Of a stretch of 53,886 nucleotides of DNA, positions 53,753 to 53,886 are shown piece by piece (the stretch's first letter is position 1; every line of letters begins with the position of its first letter). This DNA comes from Deinococcales bacterium (lineage in GTDB: Bacteria > Deinococcota > Deinococci > Deinococcales > JAAFIG01): the NCBI GenBank assembly GCA_025359505.1, contig JANYHH010000052.1, forward strand, positions 1 to 53,886, written 5' to 3'. The position numbers and the translations under genes are program-made. The notes below the pieces were generated by a model. That model was not told the origin of the DNA. It did no database searches and saw only the letters and a program-made list of their open reading frames with translations.

Positions 53753-53886
53753 CTACTGGACACTTCTCAAGTTTGCACGTTCCCCACGCAATCTGAGACA
53801 ATAGCGGCTACTCCGTCCGACCAAGGAGAAAGTAGCCACATGAATCATAAACCCGTGCGAGACGCCCTGCAAGCCCACTTCGACCT
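53749..53886 (+). mobile_element. Right insertion-sequence end (partial)
   Basis: Exact inverted copy of 1-138. Begins CTAACTACTGGAC within the nuclease gene, then a leader with AAGGAG and the start of the presumed transposase reading out of the window. Confidence 0.85.
53840..53886 (+). CDS. Putative transposase, N-terminal 15 codons only
   Basis: ATG 53840 with CCAAGGAGAA upstream; product begins MNHKPVRDALQAHF and runs off the window. Identical to the minus-strand start at 47. Function inferred only from its place inside the repeated element. Confidence 0.5.
   Translation, partial: MNHKPVRDALQAHFD

Overview
The window reads as chromosomal DNA of a free-living, respiring bacterium, most likely a member of the Deinococcota (Deinococcus/Truepera side). 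This is an inference from the gene mix: DUF4384 and DUF4139 envelope proteins, sdhCDAB order, ABC solute-binding proteins whose signal peptides end in A-Q, and sugar and peptide transporters without their own ATPases. No rRNA or tRNA was seen. Its most striking property is an extreme excess of the palindrome CTCGAG, in genes (all three frames) and between genes. One 1-kb stretch holds 18 copies against about 0.3 expected. Both ends are the same 138-bp sequence in inverted orientation, the start of an insertion sequence, and each copy truncates a host gene.

Layout. 1-4 kb: IS end, a truncated low-GC gene, a small plasmid-stabilisation-like protein, arylamine N-acetyltransferase, a vapBC module bracketed by a duplicated piece of the acetyltransferase gene, and a DUF4139 protein. 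4-7.8 kb: peptide/nickel-type ABC importer (A, B, C). 7.8-9.3 kb: HAD phosphatase and alpha/beta hydrolase. 9.4-20.2 kb: a catabolic locus of cupin, HpcH/HpaI aldolase, LacI regulator, tandem NTF2-like protein, SDR, HisD-like dehydrogenase, then solute-binding protein, two permeases and an unusual M20 hydrolase. The same palindromic operator precedes both halves, so it looks like one LacI-controlled regulon for an unidentified carbon source. 20.3-25 kb: defence-type island with a single-chain restriction-modification enzyme whose specificity region is visibly foreign, a second vapBC, and a YhcG-type nuclease. 25-29.8 kb: GH42 beta-galactosidase, GNAT acetyltransferase, two lipoproteins.

29.9-33.6 kb: sdhCDAB with a 16-bp CTCGAG-bearing tandem array inside the operon. 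33.7-37.9 kb: multi-PAS histidine kinase, DUF1266 protein, MoxR-like ATPase. 38-41.3 kb: TetR regulator with two adjacent operators, a UGT-like glycosyltransferase, a uridine-kinase-like protein, and a small cupin bracketed by a duplicated phoU end. 41.3-46 kb: pstSCAB-phoU with a Pho-box-like direct repeat. 46.1-53.2 kb: argF, a WD40 protein with a small membrane partner, and gyrA. 53.3-53.9 kb: a PD-(D/E)XK nuclease gene cut by the right-hand IS.

Two accessory genes or gene pairs (first vapBC, small cupin) sit at a junction of convergent genes, flanked by a direct repeat copied from one neighbour's 3' end. A third (second vapBC) has a shorter flanking repeat. In the two clear cases the non-coding copy carries a CTCGAG where the parental coding copy does not, which suggests the motif is being gained in unconstrained DNA.
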